Origin: Lutibacter sp.
GTDB taxonomy: Bacteria > Bacteroidota > Bacteroidia > Flavobacteriales > Flavobacteriaceae
Assembly (NCBI GenBank): GCA_021647265.1
Contig: JAKIVA010000004.1
Coordinates: forward strand, 25,725-89,724
DNA length: 64,000 nt
Reading direction: 5' to 3'
The notes under the pieces are model-generated. The model did not search any database. It was not told the DNA's origin and worked only from the letters and a program-made list of their open reading frames with translations. The position numbers and the translations under genes are program-made. Shown here in pieces: positions 44,202 to 52,666 of the stretch; the stretch's first letter is position 1; the number at the start of each line of letters is the position of its first letter.

Positions 44202-44816
44202 TTAAAATAGTCCGTTTATTTGTGCATCAATTTTATCAATAACAGAGCCTAAATCTTCAGGTTTGTCAACAAAATCTAAATCATCAACATCAATAATTAA
44301 AAGTTTTCCTTTCGTGTATTTTGAAATCCATGCTTCATAGCGTTCATTTAACCTGCTTAAATAATCAATACTTATGGAGTTTTCATAATCGCGTCCTCTT
44401 TTATGAATTTGCCCCACCAATGTAGGTATAGAAGCGCGTAAATAAATTAATAAATCTGGAGGCGTTACCAATCGTTCCATCAATTCAAACAGCGATTCAT
44501 AATTTTTAAAATCTCTATTAGGCATTAAACCCATAGCATGTAGGTTAGGAGCAAAAATACGTGCATCTTCATAAATGGTTCTGTCCTGAATTAAATTTTT
44601 ACCTGTTTCTCTAATTTCAAGTATTTGACGAAAACGACTGTTTAAAAAATAAACTTGTAAATTAAATGACCACCGCTCCATTTCACCATAAAAATCATCT
44701 AAATATGGGTTTTCATCAACAGATTCATAATGGGGCTCCCATTTGTAATGTTTTGCTAAAAGTTTGGTTAAAGTTGTTTTACCTGCTCCTATGTTACCAG
44801 CAATTGCTACGTGCAT
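44202..44816 (-). CDS. Deoxynucleoside kinase (dNK/dGK family)
   Basis: A 204-residue salvage kinase that phosphorylates deoxynucleosides with ATP. P-loop GNIGAGKTTLTK (residues 7-18), the DRS-type motif QDRTIYEDARIF, FNLQVYFLNSRF, and the lid HKRGRDYENSI are all present, so this copy looks fully active. It is the paralogue of the dNK domain fused to FolK at 28637-29761. Substrate preference (dA, dG or dC) cannot be decided from sequence. It stands alone on the minus strand, convergent with hppA. Confidence 0.93.
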   Translation of the reverse strand: MHVAIAGNIGAGKTTLTKLLAKHYKWEPHYESVDENPYLDDFYGEMERWSFNLQVYFLNSRFRQILEIRETGKNLIQDRTIYEDARIFAPNLHAMGLMPNRDFKNYESLFELMERLVTPPDLLIYLRASIPTLVGQIHKRGRDYENSISIDYLSRLNERYEAWISKYTKGKLLIIDVDDLDFVDKPEDLGSVIDKIDAQINGLF

Positions 44817-45256
44817 ATCAAATTTTTAAGTAAATTTTTAAAAGCACAAGTTAATTAATTTTTTTTTGTTTTTTATGCTCTAATGGAAACTGTTAATAAA
44901 TTAATTTAGGACAGTTAATCTATATCATTAATAACTTGAATAGAAGTGGTTGTAATTCAATTTTTTTGAAGCTTGGTAATAAATATGATAAAACTGCTCT
45001 CATTGAAAACAATTATAACCCTTCGAGTTGGTTATTGCTACTTACTTCTAAATAGTAAAATCAGGAGAACTCAAACAAGTAGTTCTTTCCCCAATACAAA
45101 AACTCTTAACCTATTTAAATATAATAAGGGTTCTTTAATAACAAAGAGTTAAATTTGAGAGATATTAATTTTGAAATTAAAAAAATAAGAAAAGACAAAC
45201 ATATTGAAATACATAGAGTAAAATAGTATAAATAATTGAATAAATTTTAGATAAGT
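44817..45256. other. 440-base gap with no gene
   Basis: No convincing reading frame on either strand; very AT-rich. It lies between the divergent starts of the dNK gene (minus) and the YitT gene (plus), so it must hold both promoters, although I cannot place them with confidence. Its only structured content is a decayed copy of the 7478-7572 repeat at 45013-45099. Confidence 0.6.
45013..45099. repeat. Decayed second copy of the 7478-7572 repeat
   Basis: The right part (45070-45097) matches 7545-7572 at 21 of 28 positions by eye, starting with CTCAAACA. The block at 45033-45047 matches 7501-7515 at 11 of 15, and all four differences are transitions. The order and approximate spacing are the same. 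The inner hairpin seen at 7515-7541 is lost. Confidence 0.5.
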
Positions 45257-46219
45257 ATGAAAGCAATTTTTCAATATATCATTAATGAAGTCATAAAATG
45301 GAAATTAAAAAAGAAAAAACTCCCATTAAATAGGTTAGAGAAAGAGGTAATGCATACAAAAATAGAGTTCAAACACTTAATTCGCGATAGTTTTTTTATT
45401 CTATTAGGAATTATATCAGCTACTTTTGGATTGAAAGGATTTTTATTGCCAAATTCCTTTATTGATGGAGGAGTTACAGGAATCTCATTAATTATTACTG
45501 AACTAACCGAAATACCATTGTCTATATTACTTGTTGTTATTAATCTTCCATTTATAATTATGGCGTTTTCTACAATTGGTAAACAATTTGCTTTAAGAAG
45601 TATTATTGCCATATTTTTATTGGCAATATTTGTTCATTTTATTCCATTTCCTATTATTACCGAAGATAAATTATTAATTGCAGTTTTTGGTGGTTTCTTT
45701 TTAGGAATGGGAATTGGGCTCGCAATACGAGGAGGATCAGTTATTGATGGAACAGAAGTGTTAGCTGTTTTTATTAGTAGAAAAACAGCAATGACTATAG
45801 GAGATGTTATTTTAATATTTAACATTATTATTTTTGGAGTTGCAGCGTATGTATTTTCAATAGGAATTGCCCTTTATGCCATACTAACTTATTTATCTGC
45901 TTCAAAAACAATAGATTTTGTGGTCTCAGGAATTGAAGAATATGTTGGAGTTACTATAATTTCTGATAAAAGTGAAGATATTAGATTGGCTATCATTGAA
46001 AATATGGGTAGAGGTTGTACCATTTATTCAGGAAAAAGAGGTTTTGGCAAACGAGGAGATGTTTTAAAAGAAACAGATATTTTATATACTTTAATAACAA
46101 GGTTAGAATTAGCAAAGTTGCATACTGAAATTGATAAAATTGATACAAAAGCCTTTATTGTAATGCACAGTATTAAAGATGCTAAAGGAGGAATGATAAA
46201 AAAACGACCTTTGAAATAA
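45257..46219 (+). CDS. YitT family membrane protein
   Basis: A 320-residue protein: a cytoplasmic basic N-terminus of about 45 residues, then five or six membrane helices of the YitT/DUF161 type (SFFILLGIISATFGLKGFLLP, then NSFIDGGVTGISLIITE and GSVIDGTEVLAVFISRKT), then a C-terminal soluble DUF2179 domain (EYVGVTIISDKSEDIRLAI, GRGCTIYSGKRGFGKRGDVL). Members are proposed transporters, but no substrate is established. Single gene; the gap upstream is unusually long for this genome. Confidence 0.9.
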   Translation: MKAIFQYIINEVIKWKLKKKKLPLNRLEKEVMHTKIEFKHLIRDSFFILLGIISATFGLKGFLLPNSFIDGGVTGISLIITELTEIPLSILLVVINLPFIIMAFSTIGKQFALRSIIAIFLLAIFVHFIPFPIITEDKLLIAVFGGFFLGMGIGLAIRGGSVIDGTEVLAVFISRKTAMTIGDVILIFNIIIFGVAAYVFSIGIALYAILTYLSASKTIDFVVSGIEEYVGVTIISDKSEDIRLAIIENMGRGCTIYSGKRGFGKRGDVLKETDILYTLITRLELAKLHTEIDKIDTKAFIVMHSIKDAKGGMIKKRPLK

Positions 46220-46274
46220 AATTTTAAATTGTCTTTTTAATGTTAAAAAAATACAATGATAAACGAATACAGGT

Positions 46275-47246
46275 TTATAAAAAAACTTCTAAAATACATG
46301 AATAGGGAGATTTTAATTTTACTTGATTTATGATTGCAGGTAATAACAGTGTTTCACCCATATTTAAAGAGAAGAATTTATTTTTGTATTCCACTTCTAA
46401 GTTTCCTTCTACACATATATAAATTATAAAGGAATCTAATTTAGAGTAATTTTTGGTGAGTTCTCCTTTTATAGAAATAATATTCGTTTTGAAATAGGGA
46501 GAATGGACTAATTTAGTTGAAATGTTTGTTTGAAGACTATAAATGGTTTTGTAATTTTTATGAAATTTAAAATCAATTGCATCTAAAGCTAAATCGTTAT
46601 GTAACGCTCTTTTTCCCCCTGTAATAGTATCAATTCTATTGTAATCATATATTCGATATGTAATGTTAGATGTTTGTTGTATTTCTGCTAATAAAACGCC
46701 TGCTCCAATTGCATGAATTCTACCTGTAGGGATATAATATACATCTCCTTTTTTTACCTTCTCAACATTTAGTAATTTGCATAAGGATGAATTTTTAAGG
46801 TATTCACCATAGATTTTTTTAGTCGTTTTTTGATTGAATCCAATTATTAATTCTGCGTCTTTTTCAGCTTGCATAACATACCACATTTCATTTTTCCCAA
46901 AAGAATTATGACGCTTTTTTGCTAAAGAATCTCCCGGATGCACTTGAATAGATAAAGGCTCTTTTGCATCGATAAACTTAATGAGGAGGGGGAAATCATT
47001 TCCAAAAAAGTCATATACATGATTGCCTACAAAATTACCTTTAAATGTTTTAATTAATTGCTTTAAGGTTTTCCCTTTTAAATCACCTTCAGAAACACTT
47101 GTTTCATTATTTTTTATATCGGATATTTCCCATGATTCACCGATACTTTCTTCATTGTAAATTTTATTTAATACAGTTTTTAATTTTTTCCCACCCCAAA
47201 TTCGATAACTAAAAACTGGGTTAAATTTTAGAGGATATAATTCCAT
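46275..47246 (-). CDS. manA: Mannose-6-phosphate isomerase, class I
   Basis: Interconverts mannose 6-phosphate and fructose 6-phosphate. The 323-residue zinc enzyme shows YRIWGGKKLKTVLNK, the zinc-site motif IQVHPGDSLAKKRHNSFGKNEMWYVM (residues about 99-124, with Gln, His and Glu ligands), and the active-site strand YIPTGRIHAIGAGVLLAEIQ with another zinc histidine and the catalytic region. It is the last gene of the seven-gene locus that starts at 56729, 38 bases after the glycerate kinase gene. Its place there suggests that mannose is one of the products handled by the locus. Confidence 0.93.
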   Translation of the reverse strand: MELYPLKFNPVFSYRIWGGKKLKTVLNKIYNEESIGESWEISDIKNNETSVSEGDLKGKTLKQLIKTFKGNFVGNHVYDFFGNDFPLLIKFIDAKEPLSIQVHPGDSLAKKRHNSFGKNEMWYVMQAEKDAELIIGFNQKTTKKIYGEYLKNSSLCKLLNVEKVKKGDVYYIPTGRIHAIGAGVLLAEIQQTSNITYRIYDYNRIDTITGGKRALHNDLALDAIDFKFHKNYKTIYSLQTNISTKLVHSPYFKTNIISIKGELTKNYSKLDSFIIYICVEGNLEVEYKNKFFSLNMGETLLLPAIINQVKLKSPYSCILEVFL

Positions 47247-47284
47247 TTGTTTTTAAATGTTTTGATTAAATGATGTTGTATTTT

Positions 47285-48421
47285 TCAAATGGTAGTATCA
47301 TTTATAAATTTTGCAAATTGAGAAGAGATTTCATAAAGGTATTTTGAACTGTTTAACATTGCATCTTCTACATCTATAGCTTTATCCATTATTGAAGCTG
47401 TATATGAAAACCCTAAAGATTTTAAAGATTTTTCAGATAATAAAATTGCTCCACATAAGGCAGCTACCCTAATATTGTAATTTTTTGCTGAAGTGAGAAC
47501 TCCTTGTATTGTTTTTCCTGAAAGTGTTTGAGAATCTAATTTACCCTCACCAGTAATAATCCAATCAGCTTCTTTAATTTTTTTATCAAAATTAATTATT
47601 TCTTTAATTAAATCTATCCCAGAAATTAGACGGGCATTTAAAAAAATTATTGACCCAGCACCCATTCCTCCAGCAGCTCCTGCTCCTTCAATATTTTGTA
47701 TGTCAATATTAAATTCTTTTTGAAAAATACGGGCAATATGCTCTAAACCCTTATTTAAATAGATTATTTCATTTTGTGAAGCTCCCTTTTGTTGTGCGTA
47801 AATAAATGCAGCACCATTTTGTCCATATAGTGGATTTTTGACATCACAAGCAACTTTAAAAGTAATTTCCTTTAAAGTACTATTTACTTTTGATGTTTCA
47901 ATTGTCTTAATTTTACACATATTTTTCCCAACAGGAATAATTTCTTTGTTCTTTGAATCAAGAAATTTATATCCTAATGCTGTTGCCATTCCAATACCAC
48001 AATCATTGGTTGCACTCCCACCTAAGCCAAGAATGATGGTTTTTGCTCCTCTTTTAATTGCATCTAAAATTAGTTCTCCAGTACCATAAGTTGTTGTATT
48101 CATGCAATTTTGGTCATTAGAACTCAGTAACTTCATACCTGATGCTTCAGCCATTTCAATAAAAGCTGTTTTTGTTTGTGTTATAAATAAGTAAGATGCT
48201 TCTATTGGTCTAAATAAAGGGTCATTCACTTTTAATTTAATATGATTTGCTTCTAAATGAAAACCTAAGATTTCTATAGTTCCATCACCACCATCAGCTA
48301 AAGGTAACTTTATAATTTCAGCATTTGTAATTAAAGATTTTAGACCTTTTTCTACAGTATTGCAAAACTCAATTCCTGTTAAAGAGCCTTTATATTTATC
48401 AGGGGCAAGAATAATTTTCAT
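47285..48421 (-). CDS. Glycerate 2-kinase (GlxK/GarK type)
   Basis: Phosphorylates D-glycerate with ATP, giving 2-phosphoglycerate in the GarK/GlxK branch. The 378-residue protein starts with the signature IILAPDKYKGSLTGIEFCN and has LPLADGGDGTIEIL, ILGLGGSATNDCGIGMATALG, GAGAAGGMGAGSIIFLNA and WIITGEGKLDSQTLSGK, all conserved in the family. In this operon it is the strongest clue that glycerate is released by the GH63-type hydrolase. It follows the sugar MFS gene by 54 bases and precedes manA by 38. Confidence 0.94.
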   Translation of the reverse strand: MKIILAPDKYKGSLTGIEFCNTVEKGLKSLITNAEIIKLPLADGGDGTIEILGFHLEANHIKLKVNDPLFRPIEASYLFITQTKTAFIEMAEASGMKLLSSNDQNCMNTTTYGTGELILDAIKRGAKTIILGLGGSATNDCGIGMATALGYKFLDSKNKEIIPVGKNMCKIKTIETSKVNSTLKEITFKVACDVKNPLYGQNGAAFIYAQQKGASQNEIIYLNKGLEHIARIFQKEFNIDIQNIEGAGAAGGMGAGSIIFLNARLISGIDLIKEIINFDKKIKEADWIITGEGKLDSQTLSGKTIQGVLTSAKNYNIRVAALCGAILLSEKSLKSLGFSYTASIMDKAIDVEDAMLNSSKYLYEISSQFAKFINDTTI

Positions 48422-48475
48422 TGTAATGTTTAGGTTTTAATTATATTAAATGCATAAGTTAATTTGCATTAACAC

Positions 48476-49801
48476 CTATACACCAAGTTTTTTTTGAATA
48501 TCTTCCAATGATTCTCCTTTGGTTTCGGGCATCATAAATAGGGCAAATAATAGCTGCAATACCATCATTCCTGCAAAAATCGCAAAAATAGGCCAAGGAT
48601 TCATTTCAAAAACACTAATAATCACAGGTCCAAGAAGTGTAATTAAAGCCGCAAACACCCAATGTGTACCTGTCCCAAAAGCTGTTCCAGAAGCTCTTAC
48701 ATGATTCGGGAATATTTCAGCTATAAACACCCAAATAATTGCCCCCTGCCCAATGGCATGAGATGCAATAAAAGCCATCATTGATGCAACTAAAACTGTT
48801 GTTCCCAAGTCTGCATAAAATGAAAGTGCTATCATTGAAAGACTTATAATATAGCCTATAGATCCTATGATAAGCAATTGTCTCCTACCAGCCCTGTCGA
48901 TAAAATACAATCCTACAAAAGTGAATAATAGGTTAATTCCTCCAATAGCAATAGAATTAAACAACGAATCTTCCGAACCTAAACCTGAAAGACTAAAAAT
49001 TTCTGGTGCATAGTAAAGCACAAAATTAATTCCTGATAATTGATTGAAAAAAGCTATTAAAAATGCCAAAACTAGTGGCTTTTTATATTTTTTGAAAAAA
49101 GATTCTTCGTTTAAACTTTGCTTCTCAGATTCAATAATCTCCTGCAGTTCTTTTTCTGGATCTTCTTCCCCCATTTTAATCAACACTTCTCTGGCTCCTT
49201 TTATGTCTTTTTTAACAACTACAAGCCATCTAGGACTTTTAGGAACTCCTAAAATAGCAAAAAAGTATATTGCTGCTGGTAATGCTTCAACACCAATCAT
49301 CCAACGCCAATCATTGTTACCTCCAAATCCTTCTAATAAGTAATTTGAAATAAAGGCTATCAATATTCCTAAAACCAAATTGAATTGGTATAATGCAACC
49401 AATTTCCCTCTATTCTTAGGAGTAGATATCTCAGAAATATAAGCTGGACCAGCTACCGTAGAAGCCCCAACGCCTAAACCTCCAATAAATCTAAAAAATG
49501 AAAATAGATATGGATCAGTTGCTAATCCTGACCCTACTGCAGATACAAAGTATAATATCCCTATCCAAATCAGGGTATTTTTTCTACCGATTCTTTGGGT
49601 AGGGATTCCACCAAAAAGTGAACCTACAACTGTTCCCCATAAAGCCATGGACATTATAAATAGGCCATGAAATAAAGGAGTTGTATCCCATAACTCTTTA
49701 ATAGGAAGATTAGCTCCTGAAATTACAACGGTATCAAACCCAAATAGAAATCCAGCAAGTGATACTGTAAAAGCCCATAAAATTTGATTATTAATTTTCA
49801 T
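48476..49801 (-). CDS. Sugar porter family MFS transporter
   Basis: A 441-residue, 12-helix inner-membrane transporter with sugar-porter signatures: GFDTVVISGANLPIKELW in TM1, RIGRKNTL after TM2, RFIGGLGVGASTVAGPAYISE, the mid-loop GVPKSPRWLV, NQLSGINFVLYYAPEIF in TM7, DRAGRRQLLIIG, and PETKGESLEDI at the end. It would take up a hexose or a similar small molecule by proton symport. The TM7 NQLSG motif indicates a hexose-type site. Five bases separate it from the GH130 gene, so it belongs to the same transcript. A mannose or glycoside substrate is inference. Confidence 0.93.
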   Translation of the reverse strand: MKINNQILWAFTVSLAGFLFGFDTVVISGANLPIKELWDTTPLFHGLFIMSMALWGTVVGSLFGGIPTQRIGRKNTLIWIGILYFVSAVGSGLATDPYLFSFFRFIGGLGVGASTVAGPAYISEISTPKNRGKLVALYQFNLVLGILIAFISNYLLEGFGGNNDWRWMIGVEALPAAIYFFAILGVPKSPRWLVVVKKDIKGAREVLIKMGEEDPEKELQEIIESEKQSLNEESFFKKYKKPLVLAFLIAFFNQLSGINFVLYYAPEIFSLSGLGSEDSLFNSIAIGGINLLFTFVGLYFIDRAGRRQLLIIGSIGYIISLSMIALSFYADLGTTVLVASMMAFIASHAIGQGAIIWVFIAEIFPNHVRASGTAFGTGTHWVFAALITLLGPVIISVFEMNPWPIFAIFAGMMVLQLLFALFMMPETKGESLEDIQKKLGV

Positions 49802-49806
49802 AAATA

Positions 49807-50988
49807 TTAGTGTATAATTTCACTATCCATTACAGCAACGGCTATTTTAGAATCAGCAGTACCGTAATATAAAAACCATTTGTTTTTAAAATATACGAGT
49901 CCTTCTAAAAAACAAACCTGATTCACTTGTCCGTCAGTTTCATAAGGTTTGTCAGGTTTAAAGAAAGTAGTATCTAACCGGTCAATTATTTTTGATGGAT
50001 TATTTTTATCAAATAATACCTGACCAGCAGTATATGTGTTTGGAGGGATTTTTGAATCGCCATATTCAGAACTATTCTTACTATTGTAAATTAATAATAT
50101 TCCTTTATTAGTAATAATTGCAGGAGGACCAGGTTCTACTAAGTAACTATCAAATTTACCTTTTCGGGTTTTTAATACGGGTAATAAATCTGGAACTTCT
50201 GCGCTATGTCCAATCAATTTTTCTTTAGAAAAGGAAGAAGATACATTACGTTCTATAGGGGTCCAATTAATTAAATCATCTGAATGAGCTAGAAAGATAT
50301 TAGACTCTCCAAAATACATCCAATACTTTCCGTTTATTTGCGTTGCTATCATTTTATTTCCTTCCAGTTTACAAACAATAGACCCAGCTTTTGACCAAGT
50401 TTTAGCATATTTTCCATGATATGCATTTTTAAAAATAGACCCATGCTTAGTCCATGACATTAGGTCTGTAGAAGTTGCAATAAAAAGACGAGCTTTATCT
50501 CCATTCCATGCAGTATATGTTAAATAATATGTACCTGTTTCATCCTCTACAATACGGGGGTCTTCACAGCCTCCTTCCCATTCAAATTTTTTAACCTTAT
50601 CATTTTCTGGATATAAAACAGGGTTAGGCAGCCTGTTAAAATGCAAACCATCCTCACTAATAGCTAGACCTAAACGAGAAGTCCCTTTATGTTTCCCAAC
50701 AAAGTCTTCAGCTCTATATAACATATAAACTTTATTGTCTTTTACTATAGTGGCAGGATTAAAAACATCTTTCCCTTCCCATTTTACGTTCGTATTTCTT
50801 ATTGGGCATAAGAATTTAGTATCAGTTTTAGGCTCAAGGATTGGGTTTAGGCTATCTACTTTTACAAAAGAAGTTAATGCCCAAGATTTGTTAGCTTGTT
50901 CTTTTACTATTTTGGGTTGTTTTTTATTATTGCAGGATATAATCATTATACCAATTGAAACAATGAATGTGATTTTTTTCAAAAACAT
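49807..50988 (-). CDS. GH130-family lipoprotein (beta-mannoside phosphorylase/hydrolase-like)
   Basis: A 393-residue lipoprotein: the signal peptide ends in a lipobox with Cys19 (IMIISCN). The rest is a five-bladed propeller of the GH130 type, with FNPATIVKDNKVYMLYRAED, SRLGLAISEDGLHF, WEGGCEDPRI (Glu142, Asp143 at the catalytic position), and the closing FLYYGTADSKIAVAV. GH130 enzymes cleave beta-mannosides either with phosphate or, in some exported members, with water. An exported protein has little access to phosphate, so hydrolysis or simple binding is more likely (inference). Between the symporter and the MFS gene, spaced 20 and 5 bases. Confidence 0.87.
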   Translation of the reverse strand: MFLKKITFIVSIGIMIISCNNKKQPKIVKEQANKSWALTSFVKVDSLNPILEPKTDTKFLCPIRNTNVKWEGKDVFNPATIVKDNKVYMLYRAEDFVGKHKGTSRLGLAISEDGLHFNRLPNPVLYPENDKVKKFEWEGGCEDPRIVEDETGTYYLTYTAWNGDKARLFIATSTDLMSWTKHGSIFKNAYHGKYAKTWSKAGSIVCKLEGNKMIATQINGKYWMYFGESNIFLAHSDDLINWTPIERNVSSSFSKEKLIGHSAEVPDLLPVLKTRKGKFDSYLVEPGPPAIITNKGILLIYNSKNSSEYGDSKIPPNTYTAGQVLFDKNNPSKIIDRLDTTFFKPDKPYETDGQVNQVCFLEGLVYFKNKWFLYYGTADSKIAVAVMDSEIIH

Positions 50989-51008
50989 AGGGTCTAATAT
51001 TTTTTAAT

Positions 51009-52661
51009 TTATAGTTGTTTAAAAATAGTTGGGATAAAAAAACTAAATACTAAAATTGCAACAAAAAATAGCGTTAGAATATATACCTCTTTTATGAAGA
51101 AATCTGATCTTTTAACAGAAAAACGTATTCCTGAAACATTTTTTATTTTTATATTTTTTGAGAAGAAACTTACGGTATATGCTACGATAAGAGTAATAAC
51201 TACCCCCGTAAAATTAAGCCAAATCCAAAAAATGTGTATGCCTAAATTTATATGAAACATCTCTTGTATTGTTTTTGAAAGAATTAAATTCACTAGAACA
51301 GCAATAATTATTCCTGCATTCATACCAATATGATTAACTTTTTTTGAGAAAAAAGCTAATAAAAAGGTAACTAATACTGGTCCATAAAATACAGAACCAA
51401 TTGCATTTATGATTTCAATAACAGCACTTTTACTTCCTCCAAAAAGAAATGCAGCAGCAATACAAATAACTCCCCAAAAAACAACTGCAGATTTAGAAAG
51501 CATCATATATTTTTTAGAACTCAATTTCTTTTTACCTCTATTAAAAAAATCTTCAACTGTAACTGCTGATAATGAATTTACGGTAGAACTTAGTGATGAC
51601 ATTGCTGCTGAGAGAATACCAACCATTAATATACCTATTAAACCATGCGGTAAATATTTTATAATAAATACAGGAATCATTAAATCTGTCTTTATCCCAT
51701 TTGCAGCAAACTCTTCTGGGAAGTTTTTTTGGGTTGCGTCAACTATGTCTTGGAGAAAGTCAGGTGCTAAAGTTACTAATCCGCCTACCATAAGCCCCAT
51801 TACACAATACACAAACACAACAGGGAAACGCAAAAGACCATTGGCTAATAACAGAGTTCGTATCGTTTTTTCATTTTTTGCAGATAATAGTCGTTGCGCT
51901 TGAGTTTGATCACAGCCATAATAAGATATATATAAAAAGAAACCACCAATAAGCATAGGTAATAATCCATATTCATTACCTTCTCCAATACCTAAATTAT
52001 AATTGATAACTTGTAATCTTTCGGGTTCAAACCCTTGTGTTAAGCCTCCATGTTCTTGCAAAAGGTTCCAAGCAAAAAACAAACAAATAATTAAGCCTGA
52101 AAATAAAATAATCATTTGAATGGCATCTCCCCAAACTACAGCTTTCATACCTCCCTGCCAAGAGTAAATAATGGTTATTATACTTATTATTAAAATTGTG
52201 TAAATAAAATCTATGTTTAAAACAGCCTGCAAAATAATAGCAATAGTATATACCATTACACCTGTTCCTAAAGCACGACTAATTTGAAAAACAATACTTA
52301 AAATTAATCTAGTTGAGGTACTAAATCTTTTTTCGACAAATTCATAGATACTTATTACACCAGAGCGAAATAATGGAGGTATAATAACAATCATAATAAA
52401 AATCATAGCCAATGGGACTGCAAATTCAAAGGTTAGCCATTTCATTCCACCACCTAATTTTAGACCTACAAATGCTGGAGCAGAAATAAAGCTAATGGCA
52501 GAAAGTTGTGTGGCCATGGTTGAAAGGCTTAAAGGAAACCACCCTAAATTTTTACCACCTAAAAAATAATCTTTAGAATTTTTATTTTCTTTAAAAAAGA
52601 AACCCATTCCTAAAAAGAAAATAATATATGCTATAATTATGCTATAATCTAACCAGTTCAT
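51009..52661 (-). CDS. Sodium/solute symporter (SSS, SGLT-like)
   Basis: A 550-residue membrane protein with about 14 helices. It shows the SSS marks DYFLGGKNLGWFPLSLSTMATQLSAISFIS (residues about 32-61), YEFVEKRFSTSTRL, IYSWQGGMKAVVWGDAIQ and LSAAMSSLSSTVNSLSAVTVEDFF, the latter with the conserved sodium-site serines. The family couples sodium to uptake of sugars, sugar acids or similar solutes. Its gene starts 5 bases after the GH63-type hydrolase stop, the closest pairing in the operon, so it is the best candidate for importing the intact glycoside into the cytoplasm. Confidence 0.93.
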   Translation of the reverse strand: MNWLDYSIIIAYIIFFLGMGFFFKENKNSKDYFLGGKNLGWFPLSLSTMATQLSAISFISAPAFVGLKLGGGMKWLTFEFAVPLAMIFIMIVIIPPLFRSGVISIYEFVEKRFSTSTRLILSIVFQISRALGTGVMVYTIAIILQAVLNIDFIYTILIISIITIIYSWQGGMKAVVWGDAIQMIILFSGLIICLFFAWNLLQEHGGLTQGFEPERLQVINYNLGIGEGNEYGLLPMLIGGFFLYISYYGCDQTQAQRLLSAKNEKTIRTLLLANGLLRFPVVFVYCVMGLMVGGLVTLAPDFLQDIVDATQKNFPEEFAANGIKTDLMIPVFIIKYLPHGLIGILMVGILSAAMSSLSSTVNSLSAVTVEDFFNRGKKKLSSKKYMMLSKSAVVFWGVICIAAAFLFGGSKSAVIEIINAIGSVFYGPVLVTFLLAFFSKKVNHIGMNAGIIIAVLVNLILSKTIQEMFHINLGIHIFWIWLNFTGVVITLIVAYTVSFFSKNIKIKNVSGIRFSVKRSDFFIKEVYILTLFFVAILVFSFFIPTIFKQL

Positions 52662-52666
52662 ATATT

